Position numbers and translations under genes: made by a program
The notes under the pieces: model-generated
Database searches by the model: none
Seen by the model: only the letters and a program-made list of their open reading frames with translations
Told to the model about the DNA's origin: nothing
Shown: piece after piece, positions 36,287-45,885 of the stretch
Layout of the letters: each line of letters starts with the position of its first letter
Position numbering within the stretch: position 1 is the first letter of the stretch
From: Coleofasciculaceae cyanobacterium
Lineage (GTDB): Bacteria; Cyanobacteriota; Cyanobacteriia; Cyanobacteriales; Xenococcaceae
Length of the DNA stretch: 64,000 nucleotides
Assembly (NCBI GenBank): GCA_036703275.1
Contig: DATNPK010000098.1
Coordinates: 1 to 64,000 of the forward strand
Reading direction: 5' to 3'

Positions 36287-37915
36287 TTAATAATCAAAAT
36301 CACCGCCACCGCCAGCAGCAGCAGCACCTTTATTTTTCTCGGGTTTGTCAACCACAATACATTCAGTAGTTAATACCATTCCCGCGATCGATGCAGCGTT
36401 TTGCAGTGCAGAACGAGTTACTTTGGCCGGGTCAACAATACCAGCCTCAAACATATCGACATATTCATTCGTAGCAGCGTTAAAGCCAATGTTAAAGTCT
36501 TTTTCTTTAACTCTTTCGGCAACTACAGCACCGTTTTGACCTGCATTTTCGGCAATTCTTCTCAAAGGAGCAGTCAAAGCACGAGCCACAATAGTTGCAC
36601 CAGTTAGGGCTTCATCTTTGAGGTTGGCACTTGCCCACTCTTCTAAGCCGGGAGCCAGGTGAGCTAAAGTAGTACCGCCACCAGGAACAATACCTTCTTC
36701 AACCGCTGCTTTAGTTGCGTTAATCGCATCTTCAAGACGCAATTTACGGTCTTTCATTTCGGTTTCAGTCGCAGCACCAACTTTGATTACCGCTACACCA
36801 CCAGAAAGTTTAGCCAAACGCTCCTGTAGTTTTTCTTGGTCATAAGAAGAATCGCTTGCTTCTATTTGACGGCGAATTTGCTGACAGCGACTTTTAACCC
36901 CTGCTTCATTACCTTCGGCAACAATAGTCGTGCTGTCTTTGGTAATGTTGATCCGACGAGCTTTACCGAGCGTCTCGACAGTGGCAGTTTCTAATTTTAG
37001 ACCTGCATCTTCAGAGATTACTTGTCCACCAGTTAATACAGCGATATCTTCTAGCATTGCTTTACGGCGATCGCCAAAACCAGGAGCTTTAATAGCTGCC
37101 ACGTTTAGCACACCCCTGAGACGGTTAACCACTAAGGTAGCTAAAGCTTCTTTTTCAATGTCTTCAGCAATAATTACCAAAGGTTTTCCCTGACGAGCTA
37201 CCTGTTCTAATACAGGAACTAAGTCTTGTACCAGATTGATTTTTTTATCGGTAATTAGAATTAGAGGCTCTTCTAAAGCTGCTTCCATGCGTTCGGTATC
37301 GGTCACAAAGTAAGGAGAGATATAGCCTTTATCAAAGCGCATCCCTTCGGTGATTTCTAGTTCAGTAGTCATAGACTTACCTTCTTCTAGAGAAATTACA
37401 CCTTCTTTGCCGACTTTATCCATCGCCTGAGAAATCATGTTGCCGACTTCTTCATCGTTACCTGCTGAGATTGTTCCTACTTGAGCGATCGCTTTGGAAT
37501 CGCCCACGGGTTGAGCCTGCTCTTTAATTTTGCCGACGAGAAACTCAATTGCTTTATCAATACCACGCTTAATGGCAATTGGGTTTGCCCCTGCTGCCAC
37601 GTTACGTAAGCCTTCTTTGACAATGGCATGAGCCAAAACTGTCGCCGTGGTAGTTCCGTCTCCAGCAACATCGTTGGTCTTAGAAGCTGCTTGACGAATT
37701 AAGGATACGCCTGTATTCTCGATGTGATCTTCTAACTCGATTTCTTTGGCGATCGTTACTCCATCATTGACAATTTGGGGCGCGCCAAATTTTTTTTCCA
37801 GGACTACGTTGCGTCCTTTAGGACCAAGGGTAACGGCTACCGCTTCTGCCAATAAATCGATTCCTTTTTCTAGCGCACGACGGGCTTCGTCGTTATAGAT
37901 AATAGATTTAGCCAT
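36287..37915 (-). CDS. groEL: Chaperonin GroEL (60 kDa)
   Basis: A 542-residue chaperonin subunit. The N-terminal [31 protein letters not shown] with the ATP-hydrolysis aspartate, and the late [15 protein letters not shown] are all present. The C-terminus ends [13 protein letters not shown] rather than the GGM repeat of many bacteria, as in cyanobacterial groESL-linked copies. It follows groES by 143 bases and shares its CIRCE-controlled promoter. Many cyanobacteria carry another groEL elsewhere without groES. Confidence 0.97.
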   Translation of the reverse strand: MAKSIIYNDEARRALEKGIDLLAEAVAVTLGPKGRNVVLEKKFGAPQIVNDGVTIAKEIELEDHIENTGVSLIRQAASKTNDVAGDGTTTATVLAHAIVKEGLRNVAAGANPIAIKRGIDKAIEFLVGKIKEQAQPVGDSKAIAQVGTISAGNDEEVGNMISQAMDKVGKEGVISLEEGKSMTTELEITEGMRFDKGYISPYFVTDTERMEAALEEPLILITDKKINLVQDLVPVLEQVARQGKPLVIIAEDIEKEALATLVVNRLRGVLNVAAIKAPGFGDRRKAMLEDIAVLTGGQVISEDAGLKLETATVETLGKARRINITKDSTTIVAEGNEAGVKSRCQQIRRQIEASDSSYDQEKLQERLAKLSGGVAVIKVGAATETEMKDRKLRLEDAINATKAAVEEGIVPGGGTTLAHLAPGLEEWASANLKDEALTGATIVARALTAPLRRIAENAGQNGAVVAERVKEKDFNIGFNAATNEYVDMFEAGIVDPAKVTRSALQNAASIAGMVLTTECIVVDKPEKNKGAAAAGGGGDFDY

Positions 37916-38058
37916 ATATTTGATTTGCCTTCGATAGAAATGAACTACGGATAGATTAAATTCTTTGTGCTGTAAAGCTTTTGTAGTGGCTACTTGTCAA
38001 TAGTCACAACAAAACAATATGTAAGAGTGACCATCTAGTAATTTAATCAAAAGACAAA

Positions 38059-38370
38059 TTAAGAGACTGCTGCCAAAATATCTTTTTCAGATAGCAAGAC
38101 ATAATCTTCGCCACCTAGCTTAATATCAGTTCCCGCGTATTTGGAGTAAAGAACTTTATCGCCCACTTTTACTTCTAAAGGTGTATGACCACCATCATCT
38201 TTAGGCTTACCAGGGCCAACACCTACAACTTCGCCGACTTGAGGCTTTTCTTTAGCTGCATCGGGTAATAAAATTCCACCAGCAGTTTTTTCTTCACTGG
38301 CACTGACTTTGATGAATACGCGATCGCCTAAAGGCTTTACAGTTGTAACGTTAATACTAATAGCTGCCAT
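38059..38370 (-). CDS. groES: Co-chaperonin GroES (10 kDa)
   Basis: A 103-residue GroES. Conserved are [11 protein letters not shown], the mobile loop [19 protein letters not shown], and [19 protein letters not shown]. It is the first gene of the groESL operon and starts 213 bases downstream of the CIRCE element. Confidence 0.97.
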   Translation of the reverse strand: MAAISINVTTVKPLGDRVFIKVSASEEKTAGGILLPDAAKEKPQVGEVVGVGPGKPKDDGGHTPLEVKVGDKVLYSKYAGTDIKLGGEDYVLLSEKDILAAVS

Positions 38371-38582
38371 GCAGGATTCTCCAGATAACTAAAGACTAAA
38401 TTTTGACTGCGGATAATGCTTGGATTTCCCAAGTTTATTGAATCACGCTGTTGAATAATGCTTACTGAGATGTGAAAGTTGCCAGAGGTCACAACATCGC
38501 CTGACGACGATGGACATATGGGTCTTGGTGCGGTTTACAGACAAGCCCTTTATGTTCCAATTGCTGGTCTATATAATTTAGA

Positions 38583-38609
38583 TTAGCACTCTCACCATCC
38601 GAGTGCTAA
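38583..38609 (-). promoter_or_regulatory. CIRCE element (HrcA operator) of groESL
   Basis: TTAGCACTC (38583-38591), nine bases, GAGTGCTAA (38601-38609): a perfect CIRCE inverted repeat. It is bound by the repressor HrcA and released upon heat shock. Confidence 0.96.
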
Positions 38610-38637
38610 TTTAGCTAAACTACGTAACCTATGGCAA
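38609..38637 (-). promoter_or_regulatory. Probable groESL promoter
   Basis: On the minus strand TTGCCA (38632-38637) and CTAAAT (38609-38614) are spaced by 17 bases and the -10 element abuts the CIRCE operator, the normal repression geometry. Confidence 0.55.
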
Positions 38638-38751
38638 CAGTCTTATTAGTGTGGTTTACCGTACAAACTCGTCTATTCATTACGTTGTAAGCACTGTAAT
38701 GATTTATAAAAATTGGGGATCAAAGATGAAAAGCCAGATAATATATTGCAC

Positions 38752-38790
38752 AAAAAATCGCCCCTCAACTTAGATTCGAATTAGGGCGAT
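38752..38790 (-). terminator. Terminator of apcF
   Basis: On the minus strand ATCGCCC and GGGCGAT form a stem around a 20-odd-base loop, followed by six T residues. The A run on the other side could let it work in both directions. Confidence 0.7.
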
Positions 38791-38837
38791 AAAAATAGCG
38801 CTCAACAAGAATTATCAAATTTCTCTTGAAAAGAAAG

Positions 38838-39347
38838 CTAGACAGAAAGTTCGCTTAGCTGGCGAGTCATATATTCAAAAGGCTCATCAATAAAATTAGT
38901 ATTTTCAACCCCGTCGTTGCCTGCCATTTCCTTGAGCATATCTTTCATAATTTGAATTCCCACTACGGTAGGACCAATTGGCACTCCTAAGGAGTTGTAT
39001 GTCTCGCGCAAACCCTGTAATACTCTTTCATCTAAAACGTCCATGCTTCCCGCAACTAAAGCATAGGTAGCATAGCGTAGATAGTAGTCCATATCACGTA
39101 AGCAAGCAGAGTAGCGACGGGTGGTATAGGCGTTACCTCCAGGACTGATTAGTTCTGGCACTTCTTCAAATAGTCTAATCCCTGCATCTCGTACGATTGT
39201 GGCAGCATTCCCGCTAACTATAGTTGCCACAGCGACTCTGGCAGTACCAGAGGTAAAATAGTCTTTGAGACTATCGATCGCATTACGGTCTAGATAACGA
39301 CCGGCAATATCGTAATTTCTGATTAAATTGGTAACTGCGTCTCGCAT
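38838..39347 (-). CDS. apcF: Allophycocyanin beta-18 core subunit
   Basis: A 169-residue phycobiliprotein. The bilin-binding cysteine lies in RRYSACLRDMDYYLRYATYA near residue 81. The overall form, including MRDAVTNLIRNYDIAGRYLD and the C-terminal IDEPFEYMTRQLS, matches the beta-18 subunit that pairs with ApcE in the phycobilisome core and takes part in energy transfer to photosystem II. It is distinguished from ApcB by length (169 rather than 161) and N-terminus. Confidence 0.93.
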   Translation of the reverse strand: MRDAVTNLIRNYDIAGRYLDRNAIDSLKDYFTSGTARVAVATIVSGNAATIVRDAGIRLFEEVPELISPGGNAYTTRRYSACLRDMDYYLRYATYALVAGSMDVLDERVLQGLRETYNSLGVPIGPTVVGIQIMKDMLKEMAGNDGVENTNFIDEPFEYMTRQLSELSV

Positions 39348-39784
39348 CTTCCCTTATTTCTCCCAACAGCAATTTATTTAATTTATTTAATTTGGCTGAT
39401 AATAACAGCCTTATTCTTTCAGCTATGTCTTAAGCTACTTTTATTAATAATCCCACAAGTTGTAGCGACGACTACGGTTCACTTTAAATTTTGACATCTT
39501 AGTTTTTAATTCGCTCTACACCTAAGCAAATTTAAAACAAAGCTTAACTTTAATCTATATATCAATAGCTTTGAAACAATTACTTACCTTGCTTTTGATT
39601 GAGCCATGACCATCAATCTTATAAATGTGAAGCGAAAATGTGGTTAATACCGAGTCGAAATTGCCAATAAATTTTCACATCAGTATTTATGGCGTGGTTT
39701 GTCATGTAAAAATCTAAGAAAATTATTTTGACTAAAGATTTAAAAGTGGAGGATTTTTAGCCAATTAAAAATTAAAACAATTTT

Positions 39785-39826
39785 GTTACGTATGTTACAT
39801 TTTCCTAGATTGCTAACAAGTAGGAT
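39785..39826 (+). promoter_or_regulatory. NtcA-type promoter of glnN
   Basis: GTT-N8-TAC (39785-39798), one base from the GTAN8TAC consensus, is followed 22 bases later by TAGGAT (39821-39826), which fits the -10 form TAN3T. That spacing is the one seen in NtcA-activated promoters. The gene start lies 42 bases further on. Confidence 0.6.
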
Positions 39827-39867
39827 CAATTGAACTAAACATATTTTGCAAGAAGAATACAACTGTC

Positions 39868-42042
39868 ATGGGATACGAATCTCGCACACAAGCAATCTAC
39901 CAAATTACTGACCGCGAACCAATTCCTGTCGGACCTCCATCACGTTTAGAAGATCTTTGGGCAGCAGACGTTTTTAGCTTGAGCAAAATGAAGCAATGTT
40001 TGCCGAAGGCCGTGTTCAAATCTTTAAAAAAAACTATTGAAGCAGGAGAACAACTAGACGTTTCCATTGCCGATACCGTGGCATCAGCGATGAAAGATTG
40101 GGCAATTTCTAAAGGCGCTTCTTACTATGCTCACGTCTTTTATCCCATGACTAATGCCACTGCCGAAAAGCACGATGGTTTTATCTCCACTCAAAGCGAT
40201 GGCAGCGCGATCTCTGAATTTGCAGGTAAGCTATTGGTGCAGGGTGAGCCTGATGGTTCATCTTTTCCCAGCGGTGGTATTCGCTCTACTTTTGAAGCCA
40301 GAGGATATACAGCTTGGGATGTAACCAGTCCCGCTTACCTCATGGAAACAGATAACGGTGTAACTCTTTGTATTCCCACTGTGTTTGTTTCTTGGACAGG
40401 AGAAGCTTTAGATAAAAAGACTCCTTTATTGCGCTCAATTGGGGCAATGAACAGGGCAGCAACTAGAGTGCTAAAGCTCTTGGGTTATGATGATGTTGCT
40501 CCAGTGAATTCTAGCTGTGGTGCAGAACAAGAATACTTTTTGGTAGATGCTTTATTTGCTAACAGTCGTCCCGATTTATTATTAGCTGGCAGAACTTTAT
40601 TCGGCAAGCCTCCTGCAAAAGGTCAACAGCTTGACGATCATTACTTTGGAGCGATCCCCGAGCGCGTCCAGGTCTTCATGCAGGACGTAGAAAAGAAAAT
40701 GTATCGTTTGGGCATTCCCGCCAAAACTAGACATAACGAGGTAGCTCCTGGGCAATTTGAAATTGCTCCCTATTTTGAAGCAGCTAACGTAGCTTCTGAC
40801 CATCAGCAGCTAACTATGACTTTATTGCGTCAGACTGCTAAGAAACATGGTTTTGTGTGTTTGCTTCACGAAAAGCCTTTCGCGGGCATCAACGGCTCTG
40901 GTAAGCACGTTAATTGGTCTGTGGGTAATGCTACTCAGGGAAACTTATTAGATCCTGGCGATTCTCCCCATGAAAACGCACAGTTTTTGATCTTCTGCGC
41001 TGCGGTAATTCGCGGGGTACACATGTATGGACCTTTGATGCGGGCAGTAATTGCTAATGCCAGCAACGATCACCGTTTAGGAGCTAACGAAGCGCCTCCT
41101 GCTATTATGTCGGTTTATTTGGGTTCTCAATTAGAAGAACTATTTAACCAAATTGCTACGGGAGAGATTAGCGATCAGTACAGCCATAGCGGAAAATTGG
41201 AGTTGGAGATCGATACTTTACCTCCTTTAGCTAAAGATGCAGGCGATCGCAATAGAACTTCTCCCTTTGCTTTTACTGGCAACCGCTTTGAATTTCGCGC
41301 TGTAGGTTCTAGTCAGTCGGTTTCGGGCCCATTGATTGCGCTAAACACAATGCTGGCAGATTCTTTGGCTTTTGTTGGCGATCTTCTAGAAGGTGAGTTG
41401 AGTAAAGGTACAGAGCTAAACCCAGCAATAGTTACCGTGATCAAAGAAGTAATGCAGAAACACGGTGTGGTCATTTTTGGGGGCGATAATTACTCTGAAG
41501 AATGGCATAAAATAGCAGTAGAAGAGAGAGGTTTGGCTAACTTGCCTACTAGTGCTGATGCTTTACCAGTATTAACCGAGAAATATGTCGAAGAACTTTT
41601 TGCCAAGACTGGTGTACTTTCTGCCAAGGAGTTAGAAAGTCGTTATGAAGTGTATGCCGAACAGTACATACTCACAGTTGAGGTAGAAGCCAAGTTGGTA
41701 GTAGATATGGCAAAAACAGCAATTTATCCCGCTGCTATGCGACATTTAGCTGATATTGCTACTACTGTTGGTGGTTTGGAAGAGATGGGCATTAGTCTTG
41801 ACAAGGATAATATCAAGACAGTTGCAGAGTTAACTAACTCGATGATGACTAAAGTGTCTAAATTAGGTTCTGCTTTAACAAAAGAAGACTTTAGCAGTAC
41901 CGAGGAACATATGAAATATTTTGCTACTACAATTCGCCCGATGATGGATGATGTCAGAGTAGACGTTGATGCTCTAGAGGCTGAAGTAGCCGACGATCTT
42001 TGGCCTCTACCAACCTATCAAGAAATGCTGTTCATCAAATAG
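39868..42042 (+). CDS. glnN: Glutamine synthetase type III
   Basis: A 724-residue GSIII, which joins ammonium to glutamate using ATP. Typical stretches are [46 protein letters not shown]-like [17 protein letters not shown], and [12 protein letters not shown]. Length and the extended C-terminal domain are those of the GlnN class found in many cyanobacteria, often induced by nitrogen shortage. It precedes amt by about 700 bases and ends in a strong terminator. Confidence 0.96.
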   Translation: MGYESRTQAIYQITDREPIPVGPPSRLEDLWAADVFSLSKMKQCLPKAVFKSLKKTIEAGEQLDVSIADTVASAMKDWAISKGASYYAHVFYPMTNATAEKHDGFISTQSDGSAISEFAGKLLVQGEPDGSSFPSGGIRSTFEARGYTAWDVTSPAYLMETDNGVTLCIPTVFVSWTGEALDKKTPLLRSIGAMNRAATRVLKLLGYDDVAPVNSSCGAEQEYFLVDALFANSRPDLLLAGRTLFGKPPAKGQQLDDHYFGAIPERVQVFMQDVEKKMYRLGIPAKTRHNEVAPGQFEIAPYFEAANVASDHQQLTMTLLRQTAKKHGFVCLLHEKPFAGINGSGKHVNWSVGNATQGNLLDPGDSPHENAQFLIFCAAVIRGVHMYGPLMRAVIANASNDHRLGANEAPPAIMSVYLGSQLEELFNQIATGEISDQYSHSGKLELEIDTLPPLAKDAGDRNRTSPFAFTGNRFEFRAVGSSQSVSGPLIALNTMLADSLAFVGDLLEGELSKGTELNPAIVTVIKEVMQKHGVVIFGGDNYSEEWHKIAVEERGLANLPTSADALPVLTEKYVEELFAKTGVLSAKELESRYEVYAEQYILTVEVEAKLVVDMAKTAIYPAAMRHLADIATTVGGLEEMGISLDKDNIKTVAELTNSMMTKVSKLGSALTKEDFSSTEEHMKYFATTIRPMMDDVRVDVDALEAEVADDLWPLPTYQEMLFIK

Positions 42043-42070
42043 AATTAGCTAGTTTTTTTAATTCCCGTAG

Positions 42071-42096
42071 GGTCGCTTTAGATGCGACCTTTTTTT
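42071..42096 (+). terminator. Terminator of glnN
   Basis: GGTCGC (42071-42076) and GCGACC (42084-42089) form a stem with a seven-base loop followed by seven T residues. Confidence 0.9.
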
Positions 42097-42112
42097 GTGG
42101 CTATTTGTGACC

Positions 42113-42128
42113 GCGGAGTACCGTTCAC
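42113..42128. repeat. Dispersed repeat GCGGAGTACCGTTCAC
   Basis: Exact inverse copy of 8418-8433 and near copy of 44397-44412. It directly precedes the amt relic. Confidence 0.6.
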
Positions 42129-42135
42129 CTTCTTG

Positions 42136-42235
42136 GTTCGATTCTAGTAATCTTTATCAATGCTGGATTTTGAATGCTAAAAAAAGGATTCTGGCTAAAA
42201 ACTTAATTGATTTAGCGATCGCAACTTTAGCTCAT
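42136..42235 (+). pseudogene. Relic of an ammonium transporter gene
   Basis: GTTCGATTCTAGTAATCTTT and the following sequence match the intact amt gene downstream (42999-43125) almost base for base, with substitutions and a loss of about 29 bases in the middle. The second matching block is TGGCTAAAAACTTAATTG through the HIP1 site. No frame remains open. Confidence 0.8.
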
Positions 42236-42631
42236 GGTGCAATTTTAACAATGTAATTGTTAATTTTTATTGAAAATTGGAAATTCAATAAATATAAAAA
42301 GAACTATTATATTTCTTCATAATTATCAAAAACTGTTGCTAGTAAAACTGTTGCTAGTAAATGATCAAATCTAATTTTTATAGTTGTTACTAGCCACTTG
42401 ACTAAAGAGTTGAATTGGTTTAGCTAAAATTTTATTCACCTAAGTTCAAAATATTATGTATTATCTGTAAAGATGAACTAAATAAACAGACCAATTCGAT
42501 ACATGAGTGACAGTTTTTGCCTTAGTTCCGTATAAAAAAGTTGCTTTAAAATTCAATTGAAATTTAATTGAATTTTAATTTTTAATTTCAAAAAAGATAA
42601 CGATTATACAATATTTATGCAATAAATAACT

Positions 42632-42645
42632 GTATTTAAAAATAC
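42632..42645 (+). promoter_or_regulatory. NtcA-like site upstream of amt
   Basis: GTATTTAAAAATAC is a perfect GTAN8TAC palindrome 92 bases before the amt start. The best -10 candidate (TAGACA, 42673) sits at 27 bases, a little far, so the match may be partly chance in this AT-rich region. Confidence 0.5.
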
Positions 42646-42737
42646 GGCAAAAAAGCAAAAAAAATCACAAACTAGACAGAATCGAGTTTGTCATTGTAGA
42701 CAAATTAGCTATATTTTCTAATTTAATCGACGTGTAA

Positions 42738-44222
42738 ATGAATTCCGAATTCTTAAAAACTACAAAAACACTCAAACGTAAAAATACCGTGAGTAGTGGA
42801 ACACAGGTTAAAAGCCTGCTTCCTAGACCTTTGAGAACAGTCTTCAAGTCTTTCTCCCCTTCATGGTTTATATGTATTCCTTTGGCTGCGATAATAGTTG
42901 TTGTGTGGAATACGGCAGCTACGGCACAAGGGTTAGAAGCACCTGCTAACCTAGACGAACTACGGGTTGTTTTAGATACCATCTTCCTGCTGTTTTGTTC
43001 GATTCTAGTAATCTTTATGAATGCTGGATTTGGAATGTTAGAAGCAGGTTTTTGCCGGCAGAAAAACGCGGTTAATATTCTAGCTAAAAACTTAATTGTC
43101 TTTGCGATCGCCACCTTAGCTTATTGGGCAGTTGGCTACGCTCTGATGTATGGTGACGGTGGTCCTTTTATTGGTACTAGCGGATTTTTCTTTAATGGTA
43201 ATGCCGCTGCCTATGGTGACGATCCTTACCCCGCAGCAGTTCCTCCTGCAATCGGATTTTTGTTCCAGGTAGCCTTTGCGGCAACGGCTGCAACCATTGT
43301 TTCTGGCGCAGTAGCAGAACGAATTAAATTCACTGCCTTCTTAATCTTTAGTACTTTACTAGTAGCTTTTTCGTACCCTATTACTGGACATTGGGTCTGG
43401 GATGGCGGCTGGTTAGCTGAAATGGGCTTTTCCGACTTTGCTGGATCTTCTGTGGTTCACTCGGTTGGAGGTTGGGCAGCTTTAGTCGGTGCAGCAATTT
43501 TAGGGCCGAGAATTGGTAAGTACCAGAACGGTAGAATTAGTGCTATTCCTGGACACAACATGGGCTTTGCTACTTTAGGTTGTTTAATTCTTTGGATTGG
43601 CTGGTTTGGTTTTAACCCAGGTTCAGAATTGGCAGCAACAGCTAATGTTCCTTATATTGCCGTAACTACTAATTTGTCAGCAGCAGCAGGTGGTGTGGCA
43701 GCAACCTTTACTTCCTGGATTAAAGATGGGAAGCCAGACTTATCGATGATTATTAACGGTATTCTGGCTGGTTTAGTTGGTATTACTGCGGGTTGTGCTG
43801 ATGTTAGCTATTTTGATGCGGTAATCATTGGTTTGATTGCAGGTGTTATTGTTGTCTTCTCAGTTGCTTTCTTTGACAATATCAAAATTGACGATCCCGT
43901 TGGTGCAACTTCGGTTCACTTAGTTTGTGGTATCTGGGGAACTTTAGCTGTAGGTATTTTTGGTACAGCTAATATTCTGACTCAACTTATTGGTATTGTA
44001 TCCATTGGTGCTTTTACCGTTATCTTTAGTGCTATTGTTTGGTCAATTCTTAAATTCACTGTTGGTATTCGAGTTCATCAAGATGAAGAAAGGCTTGGTT
44101 TAGATATCAGCGAACATGGTATGGAAGCATACAGTGGCTTTGTTAAAGAAGCTGACGTTTTAGCTGCTGGTAGTGGCGGTGTTCCTATCGGCATGAACCC
44201 CTCAGAAAGATCTGAATTCTAA
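42738..44222 (+). CDS. amt: Ammonium transporter
   Basis: A 494-residue Amt channel with eleven membrane spans. [20 protein letters not shown] and [13 protein letters not shown] contain the conserved pore residues; [19 protein letters not shown] and [17 protein letters not shown] carry the twin-histidine region partner. The N-terminus is long, with a signal-like segment ending TAATAQG. It lies downstream of glnN, a sensible pairing for nitrogen uptake and assimilation. Confidence 0.95.
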   Translation: MNSEFLKTTKTLKRKNTVSSGTQVKSLLPRPLRTVFKSFSPSWFICIPLAAIIVVVWNTAATAQGLEAPANLDELRVVLDTIFLLFCSILVIFMNAGFGMLEAGFCRQKNAVNILAKNLIVFAIATLAYWAVGYALMYGDGGPFIGTSGFFFNGNAAAYGDDPYPAAVPPAIGFLFQVAFAATAATIVSGAVAERIKFTAFLIFSTLLVAFSYPITGHWVWDGGWLAEMGFSDFAGSSVVHSVGGWAALVGAAILGPRIGKYQNGRISAIPGHNMGFATLGCLILWIGWFGFNPGSELAATANVPYIAVTTNLSAAAGGVAATFTSWIKDGKPDLSMIINGILAGLVGITAGCADVSYFDAVIIGLIAGVIVVFSVAFFDNIKIDDPVGATSVHLVCGIWGTLAVGIFGTANILTQLIGIVSIGAFTVIFSAIVWSILKFTVGIRVHQDEERLGLDISEHGMEAYSGFVKEADVLAAGSGGVPIGMNPSERSEF

Positions 44223-44356
44223 ATTTCAATCAATTGAAGTTTGATTTAACCCCAGAATGCGGCGGGGCGTACACCAAACTATGCGGTGCAAGCAAGCTCT
44301 TAAATTGACTTCAAGAGTCAGCCCCTTGTGAGCAGGCTTCGCACGGACATATCAAG

Positions 44357-44390
44357 CGGGCGAGGCAACCTCGCCCGTCTTGTCTTCCTT
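44357..44390 (+). terminator. Hairpin, probable amt terminator
   Basis: CGGGCGAGG (44357-44365) pairs perfectly with CCTCGCCCG (44369-44377) around a three-base loop, followed by TCTTGTCTTCCTTTT. The T run is interrupted, so termination strength is uncertain. Confidence 0.6.
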
Positions 44391-44396
44391 TTCAAA

Positions 44397-44412
44397 GCGG
44401 AGTACCGTTAAC
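44397..44412. repeat. Dispersed repeat GCGGAGTACCGTTAAC
   Basis: One-base variant of the repeat at 42113 and 8418. A palindromic piece (GCGATGCCTTTAGGCTCATCGC, one strand read in parts, 44438-44459) follows 26 bases later. Confidence 0.5.
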
Positions 44413-44495
44413 TTAATTATTGCTATTGCGTAGCTTAGCGATGCCTTTAGGCTCATCGCAACTATTATTTAGTCTTCGCCGCAATGATATTTGTT

Positions 44496-45677
44496 TTACA
44501 TTGCTGGCATTGTCAAACCCTGTAGAGATTGCTGTGATTCGGTTAAATTCTTGCCCTGAATTAAGACGCCAAAACCACCTAACCCTGTGGGATCGATTAA
44601 TTGATGTAAAGCATCACGGCGTTTAAATATCTCGGAAATATTATACTTACCACTAGATAGTTCGTTTAAGCGATCGCCCAAACCTAGAGCCATGAGAAAT
44701 AACCCCTGCTGAGTCAAGCCAATATTTTTCAGGTTATGTAATTCTCCCTGGCGTTCTAAGGCAGTAAAATCAACGTGAGCAGTAAGATCCTGATAGCCTA
44801 AATTAACATAGGGATTATCGTGACGACGATGTTGATAGTAACACTGTAAAGTTCCTAGCTTACGAGCAGGGCGATAATATTTGTCGGCAGTGTAGCCATA
44901 GTCGATGGTTAAAATATATCCCCGATTAAGTCTGGTGGCGATCGCTTCTAGCCAGTCCAAAGCTTTGAGATTTACTTCAGTACGATAACCTTCAGCATAC
45001 TGTTTTTGTAATAAATCAATACCAACGAACTCGAAATATTGGGCTAATTTTTCTGTAGAGATAGAATCAACAGTTTCAGTTAATTTGCCTGACTCAAGAG
45101 TTACATGGACTTCTTTTAATCGAGCTTCATTTTTGGTAACCAGATGTACGGGAAAGGCATCAACTAGTTCATTGGAAAAAAAACACCCTTCAATACTATC
45201 TTGGGCAAGATCGGACCAAGCTTTCCAGGTAAGGTTAATGTCAAAGGATTTGAGTAATTCTTGCTGTACCTCAATTAAAGCTGGCGACTGCTCGATGATA
45301 ATATATCTCAAAGCTTGAGTTAACCCTCGGTCGTTACTTTTGTGCAACCAATTTAAAATATCTTGGGCAAGTTCTCCATTTCCCGCACCCATTTCAACTA
45401 AATAAAAAGGATTAGGACAGCCCAAATTTTGCCACATTTGTTGGAACTGTACCGCCAGCAGTTCGCCAAAATCTTTACCCAAAGAAGAAGATGTGAAAAA
45501 GTCTCCTTGAACTCCGATGCTAGTTATTCCCGAGTTATAGTAACCATACTCTTGATGGTATAAAACCAATTCCATATATTGAGCAAAAGTAATCCACTCC
45601 TGGGACGAATCGTTAATTTTGGCAAAAAGAATCTCCTGTAATCTTTGAGAATTGGAAAATTTTGACAAATTCATCAT
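44496..45677 (-). CDS. SAM methyltransferase of the MidA/NDUFAF7 type
   Basis: A 393-residue protein of the DUF185 group. YLVEMGAGNGELAQDILNWL is the SAM-binding motif; GDFFTSSSLGKDFGELLAVQ and FFSNELVDAFPVH are characteristic of this family. The mitochondrial relative NDUFAF7 methylates an arginine of a complex I subunit, so an effect on NDH-1 is conceivable. Two adjacent ATG codons can start it. Confidence 0.88.
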   Translation of the reverse strand: MMNLSKFSNSQRLQEILFAKINDSSQEWITFAQYMELVLYHQEYGYYNSGITSIGVQGDFFTSSSLGKDFGELLAVQFQQMWQNLGCPNPFYLVEMGAGNGELAQDILNWLHKSNDRGLTQALRYIIIEQSPALIEVQQELLKSFDINLTWKAWSDLAQDSIEGCFFSNELVDAFPVHLVTKNEARLKEVHVTLESGKLTETVDSISTEKLAQYFEFVGIDLLQKQYAEGYRTEVNLKALDWLEAIATRLNRGYILTIDYGYTADKYYRPARKLGTLQCYYQHRRHDNPYVNLGYQDLTAHVDFTALERQGELHNLKNIGLTQQGLFLMALGLGDRLNELSSGKYNISEIFKRRDALHQLIDPTGLGGFGVLIQGKNLTESQQSLQGLTMPAM

Positions 45678-45885
45678 TAAATTGCTGCTAGCTAGAAACT
45701 AAATCTCATTATCTAAACAAAAGGACTATTTTCAAGGTGTCACATCAATACTTGGTTTTGGCGTTGATTAATGTAAGCTGTGGGGGAATTTAATTACTTC
45801 AGATATGACTATGCTCTGAGTTTATTTATACTTGAATTCTGAATAATAAGATATGGTGTAAATCGATTTAAACAATCAAAAGTGA

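Noticed and set aside
44223-44400. Remnant of a TnpB transposase gene after amt
   Set aside because: Translation in all frames gives no zinc-finger or catalytic motif of TnpB.
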